A stretch of DNA of 64,000 nucleotides, taken from positions 41,232 through 105,231 of the forward strand of contig LUCM01001884.1 in NCBI GenBank assembly GCA_008360955.1, read 5' to 3'. Shown here in pieces: positions 1-64,000 of this stretch. Position 1 is the stretch's first letter. The number at the start of each line of letters is the position of its first letter. This DNA is from Fasciolopsis buskii (lineage: Eukaryota; Platyhelminthes; Trematoda; Plagiorchiida; Fasciolidae). Made by a program: the position numbers and the translations under genes. Below the pieces are notes generated by a model, which saw nothing but the letters and a program-made list of their open reading frames with translations, ran no database searches and was not told the DNA's origin.

Positions 1-1873
1 TTATGCAGGACAATTCCACTATAGTAAGTTTCAAGCAGCATTAGTTAATGAAAGCAAGACACGGCATTGACGATGACGGAGCCCTACGTAAAGGTCCGTG
101 CTGAAACCCAAATGACTGCAACAGGTTTAATTCAGCATCTCCGACCGAAGGGAAAACAGACAACCCCGATCAGCTGCAAAAAACAGCGCGGAAAGTTGAG
201 GTGAGGCGGAGGAACTATGGAAAGTACCTATATGGGCTCAACCATTCCTGTGTTAGAATAAAGGAGAAAAAATCTCTGCAGGATCAGGTTGGTCCCAACA
301 ACCAAAGCATACTCGGGCTGCAAAGGAATGGGCCACCTTCTACAATTGATACATATGCCATCAGCCCAGACCTGACCCTGCAAAGGAGAAAAAACCACAC
401 TGCCCTTGTTTGGTAGATAAGCGTTTGGCTACTTTGTTGGAGGGTCTGGGGAAGTAGGACATCGGACTGTCCACTTATGCCTCACTACCCAACCCTGTAT
501 TTTTCAACATGCCCCTCACAACCGCGCATCTGGTACGTATGCTGAGGTCTATAACAACTGCCGTCGTTCTTCTTAATTATTCATGCAATCTTACTAAGAC
601 TTTTATGTGGTACAATTTGCTATCGTCTTGTTCAAACACAAATTACTGATTCCAATTTTCTTACGCTTCTCCCTTCCCTCCTCTCTAGGACTTCTGGTGG
701 CAAATCCTGTCCTAGCATCCAGCGCACGTTTCCATTCGCGACCCATTCAGTTATACGCTTTCCCGGCGATCGGGAGTAGTAAACATCGGCGGTTGACCAC
801 AAGATTAGTTATAACGGATTTCCTGTAGTGTGTACACCAGGCCCGTAGACCAGACGAGTTCCACAAACAGAACAAATAGTGACTTTATTCCCTAACCATT
901 GCGCTGGCTGTCTTATCAGAACACTGTTACCTGCATCTGCAAAGATGTCAGAAGATGAAAGAGGAAAGCGCTACAAATAAGGACCACGAAGCCCAGGACT
1001 GACTGAGCCATGTATCTTATAGGGGGGAAGCAGACGGTGTTCGTTGCACACGTCCCATAAACGGAACACTATCTCCTGCCGCATAGCCCTAAGACAAACA
1101 AAGTCACGCAAATGACCACCCGTGGTACCTCATCTGAGTTGAGCCATTAAGACTGACCAAAACAGTTACTAACACTACTGAAATGCTACGAACTTCTCAA
1201 ACCTCCAGACCCCTACCGCCACAGAACACCATAATCTCCGATATTAAACAAGGGCAATACACGGGTCATTCGCAGCAAGTGTATTTGAGGACTGATCGTT
1301 AACCTTAAACGTACTGGTTTTCTTCCCGCCACACATCACAGTCCGCTCCCAGCCGCATAAGTCCAGTGACCATTTTTGCAGGTTCCATTGTCTCCCCGTC
1401 CACAATTCTTCATATAAATCTGTCCCGTGACTAATTTGACGCAACCCTAAATGTTTCCCGCTGTTTCCTCTTAAGCATTATTTTGACTATTGAATGTCGT
1501 TAATTACCATTCTCCGACCACCTGGTATGATGTACATTGTGATTTTGACCCTTCTCCATCCCGTTATTACATGCATATTGATCTTCATCTGTATCATATT
1601 ACCCTCCTGTTTTCTGATGAACCCGGCCACTCGGCAATGCCCACCATTTCTTCCGAGCCAAATTTCGTGCCGGCGATACGCACCTTTGATGCGTTTAAAC
1701 ATAGATTGGCTCACAGTGCGCGACTCATATTCAGCCCCAGAAAGTTTCGGCGATGGATTATCTAGCCCTGATTTAAAGCCTGTAAACTCGTGTTTAGTCT
1801 ATCTTTTGGCAGATTATGCTCATGAGAGAACTGACACCGCATCTACACGGCTAAATTTTTGTTTTATGATTTT
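1..1873. other. Intergenic DNA, nothing recognised
   Basis: Short open frames occur on both strands, but none shows a recognisable domain. The stretch lies where the integrase of the adjacent minus-strand Gypsy element would be expected (after RNase H in transcription order). Reading that strand, I could not find the zinc finger or the DDE-type catalytic pattern. It may be heavily decayed element sequence or unrelated intergenic DNA. The base composition looks more GC-rich than the channel gene body to the right. Confidence 0.5.
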
Positions 1874-2459
1874 TCACTGCTCCATCTTCGTGCAAATTTG
1901 ACCTTGCTTTGCGCATGCCTCCCGAATGACGAGAAATATACCCATCATTATTATTCTTACTTCGGCCTGAGCCATGGCATCGAGGTCGACATTCGATGTT
2001 GGAGGCAAAGAAAGCCGGTGTATGCCAGAAATTGCATCAACGGCAGAGTAATCTGCCTCAGAGACATGATGCGAGCACGGGTCAGAGGTTGATTGCAGCG
2101 CGTATTCCAGCGGTTTGTTATCCGCGAACACCGTGAATGGGTGATCCTTTAGCTCGTGCCTGAAGTACCGGACAACCAGGTAGTCCGCGAGTAACCACTG
2201 CCAAACGTGCTATATCTAGAATCTGCCGGCAACAGCAGCTTGGAAAAGAATGCCAAGGGCTTCCAAGAATCGTAGGTGTACCGGTGACTTACAGTTCTGA
2301 CTGCAGTGTTTGAAGAGTCGGTTGTCAGAGGTATGGCTGTTTCAGCTTTGGGGTGTGCAATTAGCGTGTACTTAATGGAGACGAACACTCGTTTCGCGGC
2401 CCCGGGAAATACGGAATTACGCTTCAATCCTTGTAACAGATCTGTAGGGTGGTAGTTGT
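1874..2459 (-). pseudogene. RNase H domain of the CsRn1-like element
   Basis: Directly downstream of the RT connection on the minus strand are LTTDSSNTAV (first catalytic Asp region), SWKPLAFFSKLLLPADSRYS, DYLVVRYFRHEL in a shifted frame, and TVFADNKPLEYALQSTSD with the expected catalytic Asp. A tail with LSLPPTSNVDLDAMAQAE resembles the segment that links RNase H to integrase in this clade. At least one frameshift separates the two halves, near 2140. Confidence 0.7.
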
Positions 2460-3560
2460 TTAGGCACAATTATGGATAAAGCGCAGCTTGAATTCAACTC
2501 GGCCGAAAAATTGCCGTAACCCCCGATAACTATGAGACTCCGGGTATACCTGAATAGTGGTGACTTTATCCGACAAGGGAGTCATACTCAAGGACGAGAC
2601 GATATGCCCGAAGAATGTGCCGCTGGGTTTACCAAGCTCACATTTTGAAGCGTTAATCGTTGCGCCATTTTTACCGAGGAGGTCGAAAAGGGCCCATAGG
2701 TGAGCGGAGTGTTGCTCCGCCAAGTGGCTAGCTACCTGGATGTCGTCTGCGTACACATACATCTCTTAACCGCGTGTAACCTCGGGCATAAACGTTTGCA
2801 AGATTGGAGCCGCATTACTGAAACCGAAGGGCATCCCCATGAACTCGAACAGTCAAAAGGTGCAGTCACTGCCTCTTTTGATATGTCTTTCTCATCTACG
2901 AGGATTCAGTTGTACGCTCGAACTAAATCTACGCGGCTAAAGATCTGGCAACCGGACAGCGACGATGTGAATTCCTGTATATGAGGAATCGGTTACCTAT
3001 CGGGAACAGTGGCCCTGTTAAGTGCTCTGTAGTTCCCATATGATCGCCAGCCGCCGTTGGACGTAGGAACCATGTGAAGCGGAGAGGCCCAAGGACTATC
3101 TTTTACCTTCTACTTCCCTTATTATTGAAACAATAATGCACATCAATTTTCAGGAAGCGGGCCATTACCAGCAGAGGGCCGCTAAGTGGGGAAGATGACC
3201 GGCGGTGAATGATTCGAACCCGCTACCTTTGCGTCCAAAGGCCACGACTTTATCCGTTTGGTCACCGCCGGACTGGTGGAAGGTCGGAGGATGCCTATTT
3301 CCAGCATGCAGCGTCGAGGCCGACCTAATGCTGTGGATCCTGTGGTCTCTTTATGGTGGGTTACTTTGTTAGTGACGACGGGAAAAGGACCGGCGTGTCG
3401 GCGTTTCCCTCATGTAGTCGCGAAGCAGCCCATTGTATGGCTGTTCGGGTGACAATTTAGCGAACCAGGACGTAAGTTGGTTGACGATGGCGTACGAGCT
3501 GGTCACGGTCAGCGACGTTTGACGGTCTACTAGTATCTTGTGCCGACCTTCGACTGGTAG
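2460..3560 (-). pseudogene. Reverse transcriptase of the CsRn1-like element, interrupted
   Basis: The frame runs from a region ending GILRPSTS (down to about 3275), is interrupted by a 172-177-base insertion, and resumes at PWASPLHMVP (about 3092). It continues with YRALNRATVPDR, IFSRVDLVRAYN, LFEFMGMPFGFSNAA, the catalytic YADD box, INASKCELG and a connection region ending LRQFFG. In-frame stops occur after VPDR, after RAYN and just before the YADD box. The conserved motifs appear in canonical order for Ty3/Gypsy RT, so the family is clear. The stops and the insertion show that it is inactive. Confidence 0.75.
3098..3274 (-). repeat. SINE with tRNA-like head, inserted in the Gypsy RT
   Basis: The 5' part (minus strand, 3271 down to 3199) looks tRNA-derived. 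It has an A-box-like TGACCAAACGG and an intact B-box GGTTCGAATC, and its ends (CCGGCGGTGA and TCACCGCCGG) are perfectly complementary over 10 bases. The T-arm does not fold well, so it is not a working tRNA gene. A roughly 100-base body and an AATAATAAGGG-type tail follow. The pentamer AGTCC flanks the insert (minus strand; plus-strand GGACT at 3270-3274 and 3093-3097). The interrupted RT motif becomes continuous if one copy of the pentamer and the insert are ignored. Related copies lie at 16850-16955, 26950-27055 and 31078-31195. Confidence 0.6.
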
Positions 3561-3562
3561 GC

Positions 3563-3960
3563 CAAAATGCTAGGGGACGTCCATGCCAATAGTAGGATAC
3601 GGAACGTCGGCGACCATGAACACCCTACGAAACTTGCGATTCAGGCCTAAATAGAGAGTAAGGGAACAATACCCGTACGTGTGGATGTCGGTACTGCTTG
3701 CAGCCCGCAGCGTCTCCGCCTGTGCAGCGATCAAATTACCCGGGTCGCGGGAGATTCTTCGGACCTCACCACTGGCGTCCTCCAGGAGTAGCCTGTTAGC
3801 CGTCGAGTCTTTGATATTAATGAGGGGACACCTAGTAACTAGCCCCGATATCGTGTGCCGCGACCACTGTTTCTTGCTCGGAAATGTGCAACCGGGGTCA
3901 TACCGTTTTGTTGAGAGGTTGGTACCTACAGTAATCTTCCGCGGATGGCAGGAAGGGTCG
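3563..3960 (-). pseudogene. CHCC-box remnant and aspartic protease of the CsRn1-like element
   Basis: The minus strand reads a C-terminal piece of the atypical gag zinc box (RYDPGCTFPSKKQW). About 20 residues later comes a retroviral-type protease: a degenerate catalytic site (LEDASGEV, with Asp-Ala-Ser-Gly where the family has Asp-Thr/Ser-Gly), then DIHTYGYCSLTLYLGL and VFMVADVPYPTIGMD, the family's C-terminal Ile-Leu-Gly-Xaa-Asp region with changes. A stop follows directly after this. The order and spacing fit Ty3/Gypsy protease. The altered active site and the stop make it non-functional. Confidence 0.6.
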
Positions 3961-4357
3961 ATTGGGACAATGGCTACTGTGCCTTCCGCGACGTGGGTTT
4001 AACCGATCTCGTCGCCGAACTCTATCGACGGTTAGCCGCTGTAGCGCTGCATCGATCTCCGTCAGAATAGTTTTTCATTCATCCCACGGAGATAAGTATG
4101 CGGCTCTGGGGGTTGAGAAAGTATTTAATGCTGAGACACCTGGTTAATGGCGCGACGAACCGTCGTCAGTGATTTCGGCCGTCTTCTACGGTGAATACTT
4201 AGGGGCTGTACGAATAAAGGGAGGTAGATGTTGTGGTAGCCGTTGAAGCCATAGCTCTGTTAGCATCCGGTCGTCGCCGAATGTTGTGTCTTTAAGACGT
4301 CGCATTTCCGCAATAATTCTGGGGGCTTTTATTTCCGAGCTCAATCTTTTGAAGCAG

Positions 4358-4600
4358 CTATCGGATGCGTTGATTTTCAGTATAAGCAGTCCAAGTTATA
4401 ATCGCCTCTTTCAACGCGTCGTTACTAGGCGGCGATACAGTGAAGTCCATAAACTGAAGAGCTACATCTGTAGGAAGACGGCCAGCTACCATTCCAAAAC
4501 GGCAGGCGTCGCCAGATATCCTGTAATTCTCGAACTCCAGGTCACATAAATAAACCAGCGTTAGGGATCGGACGGCATGCAAGTGGTTATGTGAAGAGTG
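4358..4600 (-). pseudogene. gag fragment of the CsRn1-like element
   Basis: The minus-strand frame reads through LEFENYRISGDACRFGMVAG, then LPTDVALQFMDFTVSPPSND and a segment ending TENQRIR. This layout (a helix-rich capsid segment, the LPxDVA motif, a PPxxDxxxxLKEAII stretch, then a basic run) matches the gag of CsRn1-clade Gypsy elements. It is upstream, in element orientation, of the protease remnant. No complete capsid and no start codon in good context is visible, so I treat it as a fragment. Confidence 0.6.
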
Positions 4601-4636
4601 ATCAAACCTGCTGTGGGGTCTGGCGACGGTTTTCAC

Positions 4637-6389
4637 TCCGTGGACATGGCACCGTATTTGAAAACAAAAGAATTACAGTAAACAAAACGTACCGAAAACT
4701 ACGAATAGCAAAAGGCAGCCAGTAAGGAACAACACGTAATGCACTTCTCAAACACGGTAGAAAAATGACGGTGACCTTGAAAGCAAAGTAAATAGGGTGT
4801 CAGCAAAAAATGTAGACTCCCGTGACTAGTGAATCACGTCGGGCCCATCAACTTGTACAACCCATTGTCCCAACGCGAATCTTTTATTGCGTTTGTTCGG
4901 TCTTAACGATTGTGACCACTTGTGCGTCACTTTTGCTCGGCTCGGTATGATTACAATACTGCCAAACCTGACATTCGACCGGTACAAAAAGAAAGCGGTC
5001 GGAAGGGGTGAAAGAGTGAGTACATTTTTAACAGCAGCGTGCGAGCATTGCGTGCGCGAGCAATGCGCAAATGGCGACCGTCTTGGTGGTCAACGTTCTG
5101 TTAAACAAGCTGTGCGGAGGGCGACTCCATGTTCTGCTACAGGTCAAAATCCTCATATTCATTGTCCAATGATGCAAGATATTTAAGTTAGTCCCTGGGG
5201 GCGCCTAGCATGGGCAATCCCGTACACCGTATGCGCTTGGTCATCTAGTTACGAGAACCTGATGAACATCGGAAAGTCCAAGCATCTGTCCACCCAATGA
5301 GAAAGAACCACAAGGCACGACCCTATGGCATCACAGGCAATGCATTATGTAAAAGAAACTCAGGGTCTGGGAGTGACCATCAATGCTTACTTACAGGCGG
5401 CTAAAGCAACTTGCAGCAGCGGGCGGTAAGGCAAACCGGTGTTCACCAACTCCGGAGGACAGCACAACCCAGGTTTCCTGAGGAAGTCATAACCTTGTTC
5501 AAAGCAAACGTAGGTCCCCACTGATTATATGCAACCAAAGCCTGAGCCTCCACTGTGGTTTAGCGCAAACTAATCCTCAAAAACGTCCAACGACACATTA
5601 CATGGGCGATCTCAGGACTAGGAGGCCTAACCTACCGGGAGAGGCCGCAGACCTTGGATGTGTATTCACTGTGCCGGGGACGGCTCAGAGGCAACCTCAT
5701 GGTCTCACTCAGGCTGCTGTGAGAATTACAAAGAGTGCCTGCTCCACTGTTTGCCTCTGATTGTAGCCCGTCTGTGCGAGGCCACAGTACGAATCTAAAT
5801 GGCCCAGCCCTGAAAAACATCTGATCACAATTCTTGTCACACAGAATAGTTGACTCGTGAATCAAACTACCACATGAAGTGATGTCCGCTTCCACCTTTG
5901 CGGAGACTACTTTGTTCCCTATCCTTGACTAGGATCGTTTTTCGTCTCTATCGCCGTTGTTCCTCTTCCCCAAAGAACTGATTGCTACGCTTCACTTCCT
6001 TGAGCATCGCAGATGTTTTTCACTAAGTCAATTTTAGTTCCAAATATTAAGACAACTGCTAACATGGTATCTTCCTGTTGTTATCATTACCGTTTTTTGG
6101 CCTTCAGGTTTGCAACCAATGCCGGAAGATATCCACTGGTACCCACCGAAATTAACATAAACCCCGAAAATGGAAACTTTGCAATCAGTGTGCAGTAAAA
6201 CACAATACCAAACTTATGAAACAACCCGGGATATTGAATTCGCCTCGAAGCGTAACTCCCGCGATTCCATCTGACCTGATCTGTGCTAGGCTATTTTGTT
6301 TTAGATGCTTCTAAAATGTTCACTTCAAGGACGAGTAAGCAGTGTGGATTCAAACTGAACGAAATCTCCGGCAGCTTCATGTGAAATCC
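4637..6389. other. Gene-free upstream region of the channel gene
   Basis: I recognise no coding domain on either strand. The region must contain at least part of the 5' untranslated leader of the channel gene. A good 3' splice site (CTATTTTGTTTTAG) ends at 6304. No TATA box or CpG-type promoter could be assigned with confidence. The composition shifts from mixed to AT-rich at roughly 5.9-6.0 kb. Confidence 0.4.
6290..6389 (+). promoter_or_regulatory. Possible 5' UTR with 3' splice site and short upstream ORF
   Basis: A pyrimidine-rich tract ending in TTTTAG at 6304 is a plausible acceptor, either for a 5' UTR exon or for spliced-leader trans-splicing, which flatworms use for some mRNAs. A mature RNA starting at 6305 would open with ATG: a 17-codon upstream ORF (6305-6358) that ends before the main start at 6390. 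The main ATG has a weak context (TCC before it), so the upstream ORF could dampen translation. This is inference; no transcript evidence is available here. Confidence 0.3.
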
Positions 6390-62495
<56,106 letters not shown>

Positions 62496-64000
62496 GTATG
62501 TAAATTTTCGGTATATTCTAACACTTATCGAGTGCAAGTGAGATTTATAATCTTCTCAATTCACTACGCTGTTCAGGGCAGCATCCACCGATCGAACCAT
62601 GACATGCAATTAGATTTGTTATACCCTTCTATTAGTAAGCTTTTACAAATTTCAAATAATTCTCACTGTTAATCGCTAGCGTTGTGTGAGACTTATGTTA
62701 CTATTTATGACTGATTACCCTTCGGACTGCATCTTCTACGTACAGACTTCAGGTCATCCGATCATATGAATGCATGTACTGATCATCCGCGTCATCTTCA
62801 GACGTACAGAAGCACCCAGCACTTGTTCTTACTGCGGTTTCTTATGAAATATAGATTAATATTTTGGATTGCTGCGAGCACACTGCATTTTTTTACACGT
62901 TTATGCGCAAAACGAACAGTCATGTGAACATCTGGTGACAAACGGCCTTGACAACTAACCTAATGTGTCCGCCTAGGTGAGGATCAATACGCACATGTCT
63001 GCAATGCAGATTTTCTAGATTCGATTTCAGAACGGTTATTTGGATATGCAGTTGGACTTTGTTGGGCTGGTCAGGACAGAAATCAATCTGGAGAGGACAT
63101 ACGAAATAGCAGCCAATAAATCGATGGGAATCAACCCGCGAACGACGAGACTGAGGTTTCTACATCCGCCTGTCTTTCACAGAAAATGATCAGAAATTAA
63201 TCAGTATTGCAATTTATGACTTCAGCCATAAGATAGATAACGGCTGGTTTGAACAGTCTTACCTTCCAGAATTCTCATAAATTTCATCTCTTGGATTGCA
63301 TTTCAATTGTTGATGCAATGAAATTTGTACGACGCGGTACAAGGAACTATTCCAGTTTCTTTTGGTTTTCGAAGTTGCGCAATCGGTAGGATATCGAAAA
63401 AACTGGGCAAACAAGACATTCTTAATTAAGAATAACTTTAAAAAATTGACTGCGGATGACTGGGTCAGCCAATGCGGTAAGCTTTTTGGCCACCAAACCA
63501 GCATCTGCAATCCTAGCTGGTCACGTGTATGTAACTGGAAGAGCTGAAATTTCCGCAAATTTTGTTGGAAACGTTGATCACGTGAATTGTCTAATCTGGA
63601 CCAAGTTATTCATCCTTTATTTTCACTAAATGGGAGAATGGCTCAGAGACCACTATTGTTCGGTCGTAACATTGGGATAAAACGGTGTACTGGGGTTCAC
63701 GGACGGGATTTCGGGAAACAGATATCCAACTGCTTTACGAACGAAACTTATGTTTCTGACAGATCCAGCACAACCCAAACCAAAGAAAACACTTCGAATT
63801 AGACGAAGCTTATTGCTGATAGGACCAAGTCATTGGTCGAATGTTCGTCCTCGGACAGTGGTAACAGGTATCCGATGGTTTCATCGATCTTGCGGATTAA
63901 ATATCACTACTTAGGTAGCATAGTAACTGCCACAGCCGTACTTCCAGGGTGACGGACCAGCATTCTGAACTGTATCACCTTAAATGCTGATTTGAATGAC
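62496..64000 (+). other. Start of intron 26, truncated by window end
   Basis: No further NALCN exon (domain IV S2 onward) was found. Frames at 63259-63802 show no recognisable domain. A LINE-like fragment lies near 63810-63955. Confidence 0.55.
63810..63955 (+). mobile_element. Possible LINE fragment
   Basis: The plus strand reads RTKSLVECSSSDSGNRYPMV then a segment with KYHYLGSIVTATA before a stop. The pattern of KTK, a variable stretch, then YLGSxVT matches the region just after the YADD box in many non-LTR retrotransposons. No other RT motif is visible upstream, so this is tentative. Confidence 0.4.

Larger units (their letters stand above)
1874..4636 (-). mobile_element. Degenerate CsRn1-like Ty3/Gypsy LTR retrotransposon
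   Basis: On the minus strand, high to low coordinates give gag, a remnant of the Cys-His box, aspartic protease, reverse transcriptase and RNase H, the order of a Ty3/Gypsy gag-pol. The RT has the motifs LFEFMGMPFGFSNAA and YADDIQVAS. The RNase H has TTDSSNTAV and FADNKPLEYALQSTSD. The gag resembles that of CsRn1, first described in the liver fluke Clonorchis sinensis, with a spaced LPTDVA motif. The reading frame is broken by several stops and frameshifts and by a SINE insertion at about 3098-3274. I found neither LTRs nor an integrase, so this is a dead, partial copy. It lies upstream of the channel gene in the opposite orientation. Confidence 0.8.

Noticed and set aside
1487..1870. Integrase domain of the Gypsy element
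   Set aside because: It is at the expected place, but neither the zinc-finger histidines and cysteines nor the DDE pattern could be found on the minus strand.
3199..3271. Functional tRNA gene on the minus strand
   Set aside because: The A/B boxes and outer stem are present, but the T-arm does not pair, the anticodon arm is irregular, and the unit continues into a body shared with other dispersed copies. It is a SINE head.

Overview
This is nuclear DNA from an animal, and most probably from a digenean flatworm (fluke). The evidence is one large intron-rich gene whose exons read as the sodium leak channel NALCN in its protostome form, together with a degenerate Ty3/Gypsy retrotransposon of the CsRn1 type known from flukes, fragments of an RTE-like LINE and a tRNA-derived SINE family. 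The species cannot be named from the sequence alone.

Layout. Positions 1-1873 hold nothing recognisable. Positions 1874-4636 hold a broken CsRn1-like LTR retrotransposon on the minus strand (gag, CHCC-box remnant, protease, reverse transcriptase, RNase H). A SINE with a tRNA-like head is inserted inside its reverse transcriptase. Positions 4637-6389 are gene-free and contain the presumed 5' flank or UTR of the channel gene. From 6390 to 62495 the plus strand carries 26 coding exons of NALCN. All 25 junctions use GT-AG introns with compatible phases, giving 1279 uninterrupted codons from the initiator ATG to transmembrane segment S1 of domain IV. The rest of domain IV and the C-terminus lie beyond the right edge.

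The channel. NALCN is a four-domain pore protein related to voltage-gated Ca and Na channels; it carries the resting sodium leak and sets excitability. The window shows the filter position of domain I as Glu (SQEGW), of domain II as Lys (TQKGW) and of domain III as Glu (SLEGW). With the usual Glu in domain IV this predicts an EKEE pore, the lophotrochozoan/flatworm arrangement, instead of the vertebrate EEKE. In several invertebrates an alternative exon supplies Glu in domain II; no such second exon was seen here by eye.

Introns. They range from about 0.3 to 6 kb and hold most of the repeats: further SINE copies, a second dispersed repeat in at least three copies, and two oppositely oriented copies of the LINE 3' end in the 5.8-kb intron between exons 17 and 18. 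One of those copies ends in a long ATG/GAT trinucleotide array. Positions 62496-64000 are intron sequence ending in a short LINE-like fragment. No other protein-coding gene, structural RNA gene or CRISPR array was found.
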